From assembly GCF_008868155.1 (NCBI RefSeq), contig NZ_WBKR01000050.1, forward strand, positions 1 through 32,358: a stretch of DNA of 32,358 bases. Direction: 5' to 3'. Made by a program: the position numbers and the translations under genes. Below, in pieces: positions 1 through 8,844 of this stretch. The DNA is from Micromonospora sp. ALFpr18c. GTDB taxonomy: Bacteria > Actinomycetota > Actinomycetes > Mycobacteriales > Micromonosporaceae. The notes beneath the pieces were generated by a model. The model searched no databases. It saw only the letters and a program-made list of their open reading frames with translations, and was not told the DNA's origin. Numbering within the stretch: position 1 is the stretch's first letter; every line of letters starts with the position of its first letter.

Positions 1-483
1 TCAGCGGCGGGGGCCCAGGCGGGCCTGGAGGGCCTCGCGGACCGGGTCGGGGACGTGGGCGGAGATGTCGCCACCCCACTTGGCCACGTCCTTGACCAGG
101 CTGGAGGAGAGGAACGAGTAGAGCGGGTTGGTCGGCATGAACAACGTCTCGACGCCGGCCAGACCGATGTTCATCTGCGCCATCTGCAACTCGTAGTCGA
201 AGTCGCTGACCGCCCGCAGACCCTTGATCAGCACGCTCGCCTGCTGGGCCCGACAGAAGTCGACCAGCAACCCCCGGAACGACTCGACCCGCACGTTGCC
301 GTACGAGGCGGTCACCTCGCGGAGCATGTCGATCCGCTCCTCGACGGTGAACAGGCCACTCTTCGACTGGTTCACCAGCACGCCGACGATCACCTCGTCG
401 AACAGCCGGCTGGCCCGACCGATGATGTCGAGGTGTCCGTTGGTGACCGGGTCGAAGGAGCCGGGACACACCGCACGTCTCAT
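1..483 (-). CDS. coaD: Phosphopantetheine adenylyltransferase
   Basis: Transfers AMP from ATP to 4'-phosphopantetheine to give dephospho-CoA, the fourth step of CoA synthesis, in the cytoplasm. The 160-residue product has the family's usual length. It opens with the nucleotidyltransferase signature [10 protein letters not shown] (residues 8-17, T-x-G-H motif) and carries the late SSSLVKDVA motif near the C-terminus. I chose the ATG at 481-483, which overlaps the stop of rsmD as ATGA. The reading frame is open six codons further upstream, but those would lie inside rsmD and add residues that homologues lack. The stop codon is the first three bases of the window, so the gene is complete. rsmD-coaD pairing is common in bacteria and the overlap implies translational coupling. 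Family identification is secure. Confidence 0.96.
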   Translation of the reverse strand: MRRAVCPGSFDPVTNGHLDIIGRASRLFDEVIVGVLVNQSKSGLFTVEERIDMLREVTASYGNVRVESFRGLLVDFCRAQQASVLIKGLRAVSDFDYELQMAQMNIGLAGVETLFMPTNPLYSFLSSSLVKDVAKWGGDISAHVPDPVREALQARLGPRR

Positions 484-1043
484 GATCGGCGACCGTACCA
501 AAGGGTGGTCTCGCCGTAGCGGCGACTGCGCTGCGGGGTGATCCCGTCCACCCAGTCGAACTCCCTGGTCCGGCGGGACCGCTCGACCACCACCAACGCG
601 TCGGGCACCAGCCAGCCGCCGTCGACCAGCGTGGTCAACAGCGCGGTGATCTCCGCGTCCGGCACCGCGTAGGGCGGGTCGGCGAAGACCACGTCGTACG
701 GGCCGCCGTCCGGACCGGCCGCCAGCACCGTCGCCACCCTGCCGGTGACCAGTCGTACGGCGGAGCCGGCCCGCAGGGTCGTCACGTTCTCCCGGATCAC
801 CCGGGCCGCCTTCGGGTCCGACTCCACCAACAACACGTGCCGGGCACCCCGGGACAGCGCCTCCAGACCGACCGCGCCGGAGCCCGCGTACAGGTCGGCG
901 AAGCGCGCGCCGTCGAGATCGACCTCGGACTCGACGGCGCTGAACAGCGCCTCCCGGACCCGATCGGACGTCGGTCGGGTGCCGGCGCCGGGGGGCGCGG
1001 CGATCCGCCGACCACCAAGCGTCCCGGCCACGATCCGGGTCAC
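480..1043 (-). CDS. rsmD: 16S rRNA (guanine(966)-N(2))-methyltransferase RsmD
   Basis: Predicted to methylate N2 of G966 in 16S rRNA on the 30S subunit with S-adenosylmethionine. The 187-residue product begins [13 protein letters not shown], the typical RsmD start. It has the SAM-binding motif [18 protein letters not shown] (about residues 49-66) and the catalytic tetrapeptide DPPY in [10 protein letters not shown] (about 118-127). Length matches the family. It is the upstream gene of a two-gene unit with coaD, with a 4-base ATGA overlap. A poorer upstream neighbourhood (1044-1348) separates it from the divergent exported-protein gene, so its promoter should lie there. Confidence 0.95.
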   Translation of the reverse strand: MTRIVAGTLGGRRIAAPPGAGTRPTSDRVREALFSAVESEVDLDGARFADLYAGSGAVGLEALSRGARHVLLVESDPKAARVIRENVTTLRAGSAVRLVTGRVATVLAAGPDGGPYDVVFADPPYAVPDAEITALLTTLVDGGWLVPDALVVVERSRRTREFDWVDGITPQRSRRYGETTLWYGRRS

Positions 1044-1348
1044 CGCCTCCTCCTGTTCATGACCCCGACGCTACGCGACCCGTCGGACCCGCCAGCCGAC
1101 ACGGTCGGTACCGCCACGTGGATCATGTGATCACTTTTCGTATATCAATGATCTCAAGTTCATAACATCCGTCTTAGCTAATCCTGAGCGCTGTATCACG
1201 CGCGGCGATCTCGCTAGGGTCTGCCGGGTGTCGGCGGCAACCCACCGACCCGCGGCTCGGGAGGGCGCCTCTCCGATCGGACGTGCAGTGACCGTCCACT
1301 GTCACTCCCGTGCCACACCCCTGACGCTTCAGCACTCCAGGAGTACCC
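1044..1348. other. Divergent intergenic region between rsmD and the LPxTG gene
   Basis: About 305 bases without a credible gene. An unusually A/T-rich patch for this genome lies at 1128-1185. It contains a short inverted repeat GATCA-TG-TGATC and a TAACAT hexamer (1163-1168) that could be a -10 element for the rightward gene, but no matching -35 stands out. The rest is G/C-rich leader. AGGAG at 1339-1343 is the ribosome binding site for the GTG at 1349. I looked for the conserved blocks of the c-di-AMP (ydaO) riboswitch, which often precedes actinobacterial wall genes, and did not find them. Confidence 0.5.
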
Positions 1349-2869
1349 GTGATCCATCCCAAGCTGTCGCTCCAGCGACCGCTGGCCATCCTGGGAGCCG
1401 CCCTCATCGGCCTCACCGGGGTCGTCGCGGTCGCCACCCCAGCCAGCGCACACCACACCACGATCACCGCCACCGCCGAATGTGACCGGCTCACCGGCGA
1501 GCGCGTGATCACCTGGAAGGTGGTGAACAGCGAAGACAAGAAGGACGCGACCGTCCAGAGGGTGACCGCTGACCCGAACACCCCGGTGACCTCTCTGGTC
1601 GAGGGCGTGAAGGAAGCGAAGCCGCTGCAGGGGTTGGTCATCCCGCAGGCCTCCTACAAGCTGGCCACCCAGCGCGTGCCCGGCAACACCACCGTGGCAC
1701 ACCTCCAGGTCTACGCTGAGTGGATCAAGGGCGACAAGGTCACGGCGAACAACACCGCCAACGGCGAGATCAACCTCGCGGCCGACAAGTCCTGCACCCC
1801 GGCTCCGAAGTGCGTCGAGGTCGACAAGGCCAAGTACAGCCACACCTTCGACGGGCCGAAGGGGACGGCCACCGTCAAGCTCGACGGCGACCTGCCGCTC
1901 TGCGGCGAGGGCAAGCAGTGGTTCACGCTGGTCTCGTACTTCGCGCCGCGGCCGCAGTTCGCCACCCCGCAGTACGTCTACGGGACGCCGGACAGCGACT
2001 GGATCGGTGGCACCCAGACCGAGATCACGCTGAACGTGGAGATCCCGGACTGCCACACCCAGGTCGACCTGATCTGGGGCGGCAAGGACGAGGTCATCGA
2101 CGAGCTGGTCGACGGTGGCAAGCGCTACGACAACAAGAAGCTCGGCTCGCCGGGTGCCCCGGGCAACCGGTCCAAGGGCCCGCAGGGCTGGTACAACGGC
2201 GGCAGCAAGAACTGCACCACCCCGGCCTCGACCTTCGCGTCCACGTGCGACGGTTCGGTCGCCGTCTCGCTGAGCAACGACGGCAAGATCAGCAAGTACG
2301 CCGTCGAGTTCGAGGTCAAGGGCGAGAACGGCTTCACCAAGAAGGTCTCCGTCGCGCCCGGCAAGGCCGACACGAGCATCGTGGTGCCCGCCGCCGACGC
2401 CGGCAAGATCGAGGTGCTGGTCGACGGCAAGGTCATCGAGAACGGCACGTACTCGTGGCAGCGTCCCGAGGACTGCCCGCTGCCGGCCGTCACCACCAAG
2501 GCCGACTGCAAGACCTTCGCCCTCACCGTGACCAACCCCGAGGGTGGGCTCCCGGTCAAGTCGACGTTCACCTACGAGGGCAAGACCGAGACCCGTACGG
2601 TCGCGGCCGGCGCGTCGGAGACGGTGACCTTCAAGGCCGGCAAGGACAAGACGGCGATCGTCGCCCTGCCCGACATGGACCTTGAGATGGAAGCCATCTA
2701 CACGCCGGAGGGCAACTGCGGCGGCGCCGGTGGCGGCGGCGAGGAGCCGAGCCTCCCGCTCACCGGTGCGGCGGCGGGCGGCATCGCCGCCGGCGCGGTC
2801 GCCCTGCTGATCGCGGGCGCGGTGCTCTTCATCATCGCCCGTCGGCGTCGGGTGACCTTCACCGCCTGA
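1349..2869 (+). CDS. LPxTG-type cell-wall-anchored surface protein
   Basis: Exported 506-residue protein of unknown function, expected to be joined to peptidoglycan by a sortase. A signal peptide covers residues 1-34, with a basic N-region, a hydrophobic core and probable cleavage after ASA, leaving a mature N-terminus starting HHTT. The C-terminus has a complete sorting signal: LPLTG (469-473), a hydrophobic stretch of about 24 residues and an RRRR tail. The body is rich in beta-prone segments and holds regularly spaced cysteines (for example KSC, PKC, PLC, PDC, KNC, STC), suggesting several disulphide-stabilised Ig-like modules. The start is GTG, five bases after a clear AGGAG. A strong terminator follows, so it is probably a single-gene transcript. 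No sortase gene is in the window. No enzymatic motif is seen. Confidence 0.85.
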   Translation: MIHPKLSLQRPLAILGAALIGLTGVVAVATPASAHHTTITATAECDRLTGERVITWKVVNSEDKKDATVQRVTADPNTPVTSLVEGVKEAKPLQGLVIPQASYKLATQRVPGNTTVAHLQVYAEWIKGDKVTANNTANGEINLAADKSCTPAPKCVEVDKAKYSHTFDGPKGTATVKLDGDLPLCGEGKQWFTLVSYFAPRPQFATPQYVYGTPDSDWIGGTQTEITLNVEIPDCHTQVDLIWGGKDEVIDELVDGGKRYDNKKLGSPGAPGNRSKGPQGWYNGGSKNCTTPASTFASTCDGSVAVSLSNDGKISKYAVEFEVKGENGFTKKVSVAPGKADTSIVVPAADAGKIEVLVDGKVIENGTYSWQRPEDCPLPAVTTKADCKTFALTVTNPEGGLPVKSTFTYEGKTETRTVAAGASETVTFKAGKDKTAIVALPDMDLEMEAIYTPEGNCGGAGGGGEEPSLPLTGAAAGGIAAGAVALLIAGAVLFIIARRRRVTFTA

Positions 2870-2885
2870 CCTGACCTGCGCTGAA

Positions 2886-2927
2886 GCCCGAGGGCGCGTC
2901 GACCATCCGGTCGGCGCGCCCTCGGGC
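2886..2927 (+). terminator. Strong intrinsic terminator after the LPxTG gene
   Basis: Perfect 13-bp inverted repeat, GCCCGAGGGCGCG at 2886-2898 and CGCGCCCTCGGGC at 2915-2927. The intervening bases form a further 5-bp stem (CGACC 2900-2904 with GGTCG 2909-2913) around the loop ATCC, with one T-G wobble joining the two stems. The total is about 19 pairs with a 4-base loop, starting 16 bases after the stop codon. A short T-containing run (atttct) follows. Confidence 0.85.
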
Positions 2928-3028
2928 ATTTCTGTCGGCGGCACCTGAGCCACAGCCAGCGCACCGCGCGAGCCATGCGGGACGTCCCGCTCGACGGGCC
3001 AGCCAGGTCGATCATGGAAATTACCTCT

Positions 3029-3052
3029 GAACCGGATCCGGAAACCTCCGTT
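3029..3052 (+). promoter_or_regulatory. Possible ECF-sigma-type promoter before the ThuA-lectin gene
   Basis: GAACC at 3029-3033 and CGTT at 3049-3052 are 15 bases apart. This resembles the GGAAC(C)...CGTT layout of SigE-like extracytoplasmic-function promoters. It lies about 50 bases before the preferred TTG start at 3103. The match is short and could be chance. Mapping of the transcription start would decide. Confidence 0.3.
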
Positions 3053-3102
3053 GTATGGACGCCCACCATTTCGGACCGCTCGCCCGATTGAGAGGTAACA
3101 CG

Positions 3103-4767
3103 TTGGCGTTTTCTCTACCTGGAAGGCTCGTCGACCGCGGGATCGCCGCCGGCCTCGGCCTGGCCGTCGCCGTTGCGATCGGCATCGCGGTGCATCCAAC
3201 CGCGGATGCGGCGCCGGCGAACTTCAGGGTTCTCGCGTTCTACAACGCCCAGAGCGGCGACGCCGCTCACGACGACTTCGTCAAGGATGCGAAGACGGGG
3301 TTCCCCCGACTCGGCGAGGAGAATGGTTTCACCTGGGAAAGCACCACCGACTGGGGCCGCCTCTCCGGTGATCTGTCGAACTACAAGGTGGTGATGTTCC
3401 TCAACGACGCCCCGCACGATCGCGGACAGCAGGCCGGATTCAAGCGGTACATGGACAACGGTGGAGCCTGGATGGGCTTCCACGTCAGTGCGTTTACTCA
3501 GCACGCGGATTCCTGGGACTGGTACTACAACACGTTCCTGGGGTCAGGGAACTTCAGGAACAACTCCTGGGATCCGACCACGGCAGTTTTGCGGATAAAC
3601 GACCGGAACCATCCCTCCACCGCCGGACTACCGGCGACCATCAAGTCGTCGGTGAGCGAGTGGTACACATGGAGCAACAACCTGGGGCAAAATCCGGACA
3701 TTGACGTAATCGCGTCGATCGACGAATCCGGCCCTCCGGTTGGCACCAGACAAAAGTTGACCGGCTCCATTCCGGTGATGTGGACGAACAAGAATTACAA
3801 GATGCTGTACGCGAATTTCGGCCACAACGCGAGGCCCTACAACAAGAATATCCAGAAGTCGTCCACGTTCGACAGCGATGAGCAGAACCAGTGGATGATC
3901 AACGGCCTGCGTTGGCTCGGCGGCCGTCCCGGCAGCGAGAGCCCGCCCACCGGGAATCGCATCGACCCCGAGACCTGGTATTCGTTGGTCAACAAGAACA
4001 GTGGCAAGTGCGTGGAAGCGCGCGGCGCCGGCACCAGCAGTGGCACCGCCATTCAACAGAGCGACTGCACCGACTCGATGGCGCAGCAGTTCAAGTTCCT
4101 GGGAGTCGACGACGGTTACGTCAGAATCCTGCGGCGGGACACGAAGAAGCAGGTGCTCGACGTTACCGACAGGTCAACCAAGGACAATGCCAAGATCCAA
4201 ACCTGGTCGTACGTCGGTGGGACCAACCAGGAATGGCGGCCCGTTGAAGAGGGCGGTGGCTATTACCACTTCATCAGCCGCAACAGCCGCAAGTGCCTGA
4301 GCGTCCCCGATTCGGCACTGGGCAACGGGATCCGGCTGGTCGTGCTCAACTGCAAGCAGACCAACGCCCAGTCGTTCTCGCTCAAATCGAACAATAGCGA
4401 CCCGGGCGACGCGGACCCCAACCCGGGCGACGCAGGTCCGTGCGGCGAGGGCGAGTTGTGCTTGTACGAGGAGGCGAACTTCCGCGGCGGCGTCCACCCT
4501 GTCGCGCTTAATCCCAACAAAAATGTAAAACTGCCTTGCGACGTGGACCTTGCCGCATTCGATGGGTTCGGCAAGAGGGATGAATTCGACAATGGGCATA
4601 CCCTGGACAACCAAACGTCATCCGTTATCAACAACACCGACCATACCGCTCATCTTCACCTCGACGCATTGGAGAAGGGCGGGGAAAGGCAAGTTCTGGC
4701 CCATAGCAAGTTGGCCGAAATCCCGGATGGGGACGACGGAATTTCAAGTGCCTGCGTGTACGATTAG
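3103..4767 (+). CDS. Secreted three-domain protein: ThuA-like, ricin-B lectin, I36 inhibitor-like
   Basis: Predicted exported protein of 554 residues. After a signal peptide (hydrophobic GLGLAVAVAIGIAV, cleavage near ADA-AP) comes a ThuA/glutamine-amidotransferase-like domain (about residues 35-280: RVLAFYNAQ, GGAWMGFHVSA, PVMWTNKNYKMLYANFGHN). Next is a ricin-type beta-trefoil (about 288-420, three repeats with NSGKCVEARG, NQEWRP and SRKCLSVPD; two of the three QxW sites carry F). Last is a peptidase-inhibitor-I36/crystallin-like domain (GELCLYEEANFRGG). The ThuA domain suggests carbohydrate chemistry and the trefoil glycan binding; the target is unknown. I chose TTG 3103 over the in-frame ATG 3055 because AGAGG lies 7 bases before it and it gives a normal signal peptide. 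Base composition is clearly lower in GC than its neighbours: row 3841-3900 has 29 G/C of 60. Confidence 0.8.
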   Translation: MAFSLPGRLVDRGIAAGLGLAVAVAIGIAVHPTADAAPANFRVLAFYNAQSGDAAHDDFVKDAKTGFPRLGEENGFTWESTTDWGRLSGDLSNYKVVMFLNDAPHDRGQQAGFKRYMDNGGAWMGFHVSAFTQHADSWDWYYNTFLGSGNFRNNSWDPTTAVLRINDRNHPSTAGLPATIKSSVSEWYTWSNNLGQNPDIDVIASIDESGPPVGTRQKLTGSIPVMWTNKNYKMLYANFGHNARPYNKNIQKSSTFDSDEQNQWMINGLRWLGGRPGSESPPTGNRIDPETWYSLVNKNSGKCVEARGAGTSSGTAIQQSDCTDSMAQQFKFLGVDDGYVRILRRDTKKQVLDVTDRSTKDNAKIQTWSYVGGTNQEWRPVEEGGGYYHFISRNSRKCLSVPDSALGNGIRLVVLNCKQTNAQSFSLKSNNSDPGDADPNPGDAGPCGEGELCLYEEANFRGGVHPVALNPNKNVKLPCDVDLAAFDGFGKRDEFDNGHTLDNQTSSVINNTDHTAHLHLDALEKGGERQVLAHSKLAEIPDGDDGISSACVYD

Positions 4768-4792
4768 GAGTAACTGACGTCAGTTGACCACA

Positions 4793-4845
4793 GCGCACCC
4801 CGAGCCGACCACCCGCGGTTGCGGCTTGGCCGGCTCGGGGTGCGC
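4793..4845. terminator. Bidirectional terminator between the ThuA-lectin gene and recG
   Basis: Perfect 15-bp inverted repeat: GCGCACCCCGAGCCG at 4793-4807 and CGGCTCGGGGTGCGC at 4831-4845, with a 23-base loop. It sits between two convergent genes (stops at 4767 and 4872), so it can serve both. No long T-tract is present, as is usual in high-GC actinobacteria. Confidence 0.8.
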
Positions 4846-4871
4846 GATCATTCGCAGCACGGTGGCCGACG

Positions 4872-7070
4872 TCAGCCCTTCTCCAGGTACTCCGCGCGGT
4901 CCTCGTCGACCAGGGCAGCGACCGACGCGGCCAGCGCCGGATTGGCGGTCAGCTCCGGGTCCTCCTCGATCACGGTGATCGCCTCGGCGCGGGCGTCGCG
5001 GATCAGCTCGGTGTCGCGTTTCAGGGACAGCAGCCGCAGGTGCGAGCGATGCCCGGACTGGGTGGCGCCCAGCACGTCGCCCTCGCGGCGCTGCTCCAGG
5101 TCGAGTTCGGCGAGTTTGAAGCCGTCGCTGGTGGACGCCACGGCGTCCAGCCGTTCCCGCGCCGACGACCCCTCGGCCGCCTCGCTGACCAGCAGGCAGA
5201 GCCCGGCGGCGGCACCCCGGCCCACCCGGCCCCGCAGCTGGTGCAGTTGGGAGACACCGAACCGGTCGGCGTCCAGCACGATCATCACGGTCGCGTTGGG
5301 TACGTCCACGCCGACCTCGATGACGGTGGTCGCCACCAGCACGTCCAGGTCACCGGCGGCGAAGGACCGCATCACCGCGTCCTTCTCGTCGGCCGGCAGG
5401 CGGCCGTGCAGCACCCCGATCCGCAGCCCGTGCAACGGCCCCTCGGCCAGCAACGGGGCCACCTCGGTCACCGCCACCGGCGGGCGGCGACCGTTGTCGT
5501 CCTCGGGTGGCGGCTCCTCGTCGGACACCGGCCCGTCACCGATTCGCGGACAGACGACGTACGCCTGATGCCCGGCGGCCACCTCCTCGCGCAGCCGGCG
5601 CCAGGCCCGGTCGAGGAAGGCCGGCTTCTCGGCGGCCGGCACCACGTGCGAGGCGATCGGTGAACGGCCCCGAGGCAGCTGGGAGAGGGTGGACACCTCC
5701 AGGTCGCCGTAAACGGTCATCGCCACCGTGCGCGGGATCGGGGTGGCCGTCATCACCAGCGTGTGCGGCGGCTGGTCGGCCTTGGCGCGCAGCGCGTCGC
5801 GTTGCTCCACCCCGAAGCGGTGCTGCTCGTCGACGACCACGAGGCCGAGGTCGGCGAAGTCGACGCCCTCGTAGAGCAGGGCGTGGGTGCCGAGCACGAT
5901 GCCGGCGGCGCCGCTGGCCACCTCGCCGAGCGCCCGCCGGCGGGCGGCCGCGCCCAGCGAGCCGGTGACCAGCTCCACCCGGGTCGCGTGCTCGGCGGAA
6001 TCCAGTTCACCGGCGCGCCCGAGTGGCCCGAGCAGGTCGAGCATGCCCCGGTAGTGCTGTGCGGCCAGCACCTCGGTGGGTGCCAGCAGCGCCGCCTGCC
6101 CGCCCGCGTCGACCACCTGGAGCATCGCCCGCAGCGCCACCACCGTCTTGCCGGAGCCCACCTCGCCCTGCAGCAGACGGTGCATGGGGTGCGGGGTGGC
6201 CAGATCAGCGGCGATCTCCTCGCCCACCTCGCGTTGACCGGAGGTCAGCTCGTACGGCAGCCGGGCATCGAAGGCGTCCAGCAGCCCGCCGGGGCGCGCC
6301 GGGCGGGGCCGGGCCGGCCAGTCGGCGGCCCGGTGCTTGCGCTGCACCAGGGTCAGCTGCACGGCGAACGCCTCGTCCCACTTGAGCCGCCGCCGCGCCC
6401 GGTAGAGCGCCTCCTTGGCGGACGGCCGATGGATCTCCCGCAGTGCGGCACCCAGGTCGACCAGGTTGCGGCTGGCCCGCACGGTGGCCGGCAGCGGGTC
6501 CTCCGGCGGGGTGAACGTGTCCAGGACGACCCGGACGCAACGGGCGATCACCCAGGTCGGCACGGCCGCGGCGGCCGGATACACGGGGATCAAGGCGCCG
6601 GCGAACTCCTCGATCTCGTCGCTGACCGCTGCCTCACCGTCGCCGCCCTCGCCGAGCAGGACGTACTCCGGGCCGTTGAGCTGACGTTTGCCCCGGAACT
6701 CGGTGACCTTGCCGGCGAACAACCCCCACCGGCCGGGGCGCAGCTCCCGTTCGCGCCATGCCTGGTTGCCGAAGAAGGTCAACGTGAGCAGGCCGCCGGA
6801 GCCGTCGCCGACGGTCACTTCCAGCAGGTTGCCCCGGCGTTGCCGCATCGGGCGAACCGCCGTGCGCTGCACCTGGGCCAGCACGGTGACCTGCTCGCCC
6901 ACGTCCAGGGAGCGGATGTCGGTGTGTTCGCCGCGCTCGTCGTAGCGGCGTGGGAAGTGGTAGACCAGGTCACCCGCCGTGTGCAGGTCGAGGTACGAGG
7001 CCAACGCCTTGGCCGTCTTGTCCCCGACGAGCTTCTTCAGCGGTGTGTCCACAGTGGACGGCTCGCTCAT
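4872..7070 (-). CDS. recG: ATP-dependent DNA helicase RecG
   Basis: Branch-migrating DNA translocase that remodels stalled forks, Holliday junctions and R-loops. The 732-residue product begins MSEPSTVDTPLKKLVG and has the N-terminal wedge/OB domain (VTVLAQVQRTAVRPMRQRRGN, interrupted here for brevity). The superfamily-2 helicase motifs follow in order: GEVGSGKT (Walker A), DEQHRFGVEQR (DExH box), MTATPIPRT (motif III), TTVIEVGVDVPNA (motif V) and QLRGRVGRG (motif VI). All key residues are present. The ATG at 7068-7070 overlaps the TGA of the upstream DAK2 gene as ATGA, so the two are translationally coupled. The longer frame upstream runs inside that gene and is not used. The same recG/DAK2 pair is known in M. 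tuberculosis (Rv2973c/Rv2974c). Confidence 0.96.
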   Translation of the reverse strand: MSEPSTVDTPLKKLVGDKTAKALASYLDLHTAGDLVYHFPRRYDERGEHTDIRSLDVGEQVTVLAQVQRTAVRPMRQRRGNLLEVTVGDGSGGLLTLTFFGNQAWRERELRPGRWGLFAGKVTEFRGKRQLNGPEYVLLGEGGDGEAAVSDEIEEFAGALIPVYPAAAAVPTWVIARCVRVVLDTFTPPEDPLPATVRASRNLVDLGAALREIHRPSAKEALYRARRRLKWDEAFAVQLTLVQRKHRAADWPARPRPARPGGLLDAFDARLPYELTSGQREVGEEIAADLATPHPMHRLLQGEVGSGKTVVALRAMLQVVDAGGQAALLAPTEVLAAQHYRGMLDLLGPLGRAGELDSAEHATRVELVTGSLGAAARRRALGEVASGAAGIVLGTHALLYEGVDFADLGLVVVDEQHRFGVEQRDALRAKADQPPHTLVMTATPIPRTVAMTVYGDLEVSTLSQLPRGRSPIASHVVPAAEKPAFLDRAWRRLREEVAAGHQAYVVCPRIGDGPVSDEEPPPEDDNGRRPPVAVTEVAPLLAEGPLHGLRIGVLHGRLPADEKDAVMRSFAAGDLDVLVATTVIEVGVDVPNATVMIVLDADRFGVSQLHQLRGRVGRGAAAGLCLLVSEAAEGSSARERLDAVASTSDGFKLAELDLEQRREGDVLGATQSGHRSHLRLLSLKRDTELIRDARAEAITVIEEDPELTANPALAASVAALVDEDRAEYLEKG

Positions 7071-8680
7071 TCGACCCCCACCAGCAGTGGATAGAACGGT
7101 TGACCGCCCGGGTACGCGTGCACCTCGACGAACGGCCAGCGCCGCGCGACGTGCGCGCGGACGGCGTCGGTGAGCCCGGCCGGGGCGTCCACCCCGGCCA
7201 GCAGGGTGACCAGTTCCCCACCGCCGCCGAGCATCCGGTCGACCACGGCGGCGCAGATGTCGGTGAGGTCGGTGCCGATCAGGTTCACCTCGCCCTCGAC
7301 CAGCGCCAGCACGTCGCCGGGCTGGCACGGACCGGCGACGGTCAGCGCCTCCCGGCTGGCGTGGCAGACCTCGGCGTAGCGGCAGGCGCCGGCCGCCTCG
7401 GCCATCGCGATCACGTCGTCCTCGAAACGGCGGGTGTCGTCGCGCACCGCGAGGGCGGCGAGTGCCTGCACCGGCGAACGGGTCGGCACCACGCTCACCT
7501 TGATGCCGTACCGGTGTGCCTCGCGGGCCGCCGCACTCGCCACGGCCTCCGTGTCGGGGTCGTTGGGCAGCACCACCACCCGGGCGGCGTCGGCGCTGCG
7601 CACCGCGTCCAGCAGTTCCCCGATGGACGGGTTGCCCGGCACCACCGTGGCACCCTCCGCGGCGAACAGCTCGGCGATCCCGACGCCGGTGGCGACCACC
7701 ACGGCAGCCCGGCCCTCCGCCGCCGGGCCGGGCGACGGCTCCGGCTGGTCGGCGAAGCGGGTCACCGAGATCCGGTACGGGCGGCCCGCAGCGACGCCCG
7801 CCTCGACCGCCGCGCCCACGTCGTTGACGTGCACGTGCACGTTCCAGGTGCCGTCCGGCTCACGCCCGTCGCCGACGACGACCAGGGAGTCGCCCAGCGC
7901 GTCCAGCGTCCGTCGCATCGCGGCGACCGCCTCGGCCGGGGCGTCGAGCAGGAACTGGACCTCGTAGGCGTACTCCTCGGAACCGGTCTCGCGGGCGGCG
8001 GTGGCCGCCGGTCGCGCGGCGCGCGGGGCCGACGCGGCCCGCACGGCGCTCTCGCCCGTGAGCACCTCGACCAGGGCGTCGAGCAACACGCACAAACCCT
8101 TGCCGCCCGCGTCGACGACGCCGGCACGGGCCAGGGCCGGCAGTTGCTGCGGAGTCCGGGCGAGCGCCTCGGCCGCCGCTCGCGCCGCGGCGCGGGCCAC
8201 CACGCACAGGTCGTCGGTGTCCGCCCGCTCGGCCGCGCCAGCCGCGGCGCCGACCACCGTGAGCAGGGTGCCCTCCACCGGCCGGCTCACCGCGGTGTAC
8301 GCGGCGGTGGTCGCGGCCCGCAGCGCGACGGCCAACTCCCGGCCGCGCACCGCCGGCACGGCGGCGACGGCATCGGCGAAGCCGCGCAGGATCTGCGACA
8401 GGATCACCCCGGAGTTGCCTCGTGCCCCGAGCAGCGCGCCCTGGGCCATCAGCCGCGACGCGTGCCCGTGCGCGGTCGACCCGCTGTCGGGCAGAGTGTC
8501 CAGGTCCATCGCGAGAGCCTGCTGCGCCGATGTGAGAGTGAGCACCAGATTGGTGCCGGTGTCGCCGTCGGGCACCGGATAGACGTTGAGCTGGTCGATC
8601 TCGCCCTGGTGGCGCTTCAGCGCGGCCAGGCCACCCGCACACCAGCGGCGAACCGCGGTGGCGTCGAGGGTGTCCAGCAC
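7067..8680 (-). CDS. DhaL (DAK2)-domain protein, FakA/YloV-like kinase
   Basis: Family members related to FakA phosphorylate fatty acids held by a FakB carrier. Activity for this actinobacterial branch is inferred only. The product of about 537 residues has the DhaL nucleotide-binding loop NVYPVPDGDTGTNL (residues 32-45) and GARGNSGVILSQILRGF (85-101), followed by the FakA-type middle and C-terminal regions. The asparagine and two aspartates that bind metal in the DhaL loop are present. The start is uncertain: GTG 8680 gives MLDTLDATAVRRW, close to homologues. GTG 8710 and ATG 8770 are in-frame alternatives, the latter with AGG at a fair distance. It overlaps recG by 4 bases. No FakB/DegV carrier gene is in the window. 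Confidence 0.85.
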   Translation of the reverse strand: MLDTLDATAVRRWCAGGLAALKRHQGEIDQLNVYPVPDGDTGTNLVLTLTSAQQALAMDLDTLPDSGSTAHGHASRLMAQGALLGARGNSGVILSQILRGFADAVAAVPAVRGRELAVALRAATTAAYTAVSRPVEGTLLTVVGAAAGAAERADTDDLCVVARAAARAAAEALARTPQQLPALARAGVVDAGGKGLCVLLDALVEVLTGESAVRAASAPRAARPAATAARETGSEEYAYEVQFLLDAPAEAVAAMRRTLDALGDSLVVVGDGREPDGTWNVHVHVNDVGAAVEAGVAAGRPYRISVTRFADQPEPSPGPAAEGRAAVVVATGVGIAELFAAEGATVVPGNPSIGELLDAVRSADAARVVVLPNDPDTEAVASAAAREAHRYGIKVSVVPTRSPVQALAALAVRDDTRRFEDDVIAMAEAAGACRYAEVCHASREALTVAGPCQPGDVLALVEGEVNLIGTDLTDICAAVVDRMLGGGGELVTLLAGVDAPAGLTDAVRAHVARRWPFVEVHAYPGGQPFYPLLVGVE

Positions 8681-8774
8681 GGCCAGAAGCCTACTGGCGC
8701 GGGCTGACACCCGTCGGACTCGTCCGGCGTGTCCGCTGGACCGGGCCGGTTGGCCGGGTCGGTGGGTCATCGGG

Positions 8775-8780
8775 TAACCT
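8775..8780 (+). promoter_or_regulatory. Candidate -10 element for rpmB
   Basis: TAACCT at 8775-8780 fits the actinobacterial TANNNT -10 pattern and lies 64 bases before the rpmB start. The only -35-like hexamer upstream is TTGGCC at 8750-8755, with a 19-base spacer, which is long. Tentative. Confidence 0.35.
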
Positions 8781-8844
8781 GACCAGGTTGCCCGGGCAGC
8801 ACCTGCCGGCGACCTCATGAACGTATCAATCCCAGGAGTATCCC

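Noticed and set aside
1180..1348. Possible c-di-AMP riboswitch before the LPxTG gene
   Set aside because: The position and gene type fit, but the conserved sequence blocks of the ydaO class are not seen.
3055..3102. ATG 3055 as start of the ThuA-lectin protein
   Set aside because: No ribosome binding site; it adds 16 residues ahead of an otherwise ideal signal peptide. TTG 3103 has AGAGG at good distance.
1214..3199. 661-residue minus-strand open frame over the LPxTG gene
   Set aside because: Arg/Gly/Val-rich translation with no domains, antisense to a gene with signal peptide, anchor motif and ribosome binding site. It is a typical GC-rich shadow.
4772..4785. 14-base perfect palindrome AACTGACGTCAGTT after the ThuA-lectin gene
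   Set aside because: A palindrome of this size is expected by chance about once or twice in a window this long. It lies between a stop codon and a terminator, where an operator has no clear target.
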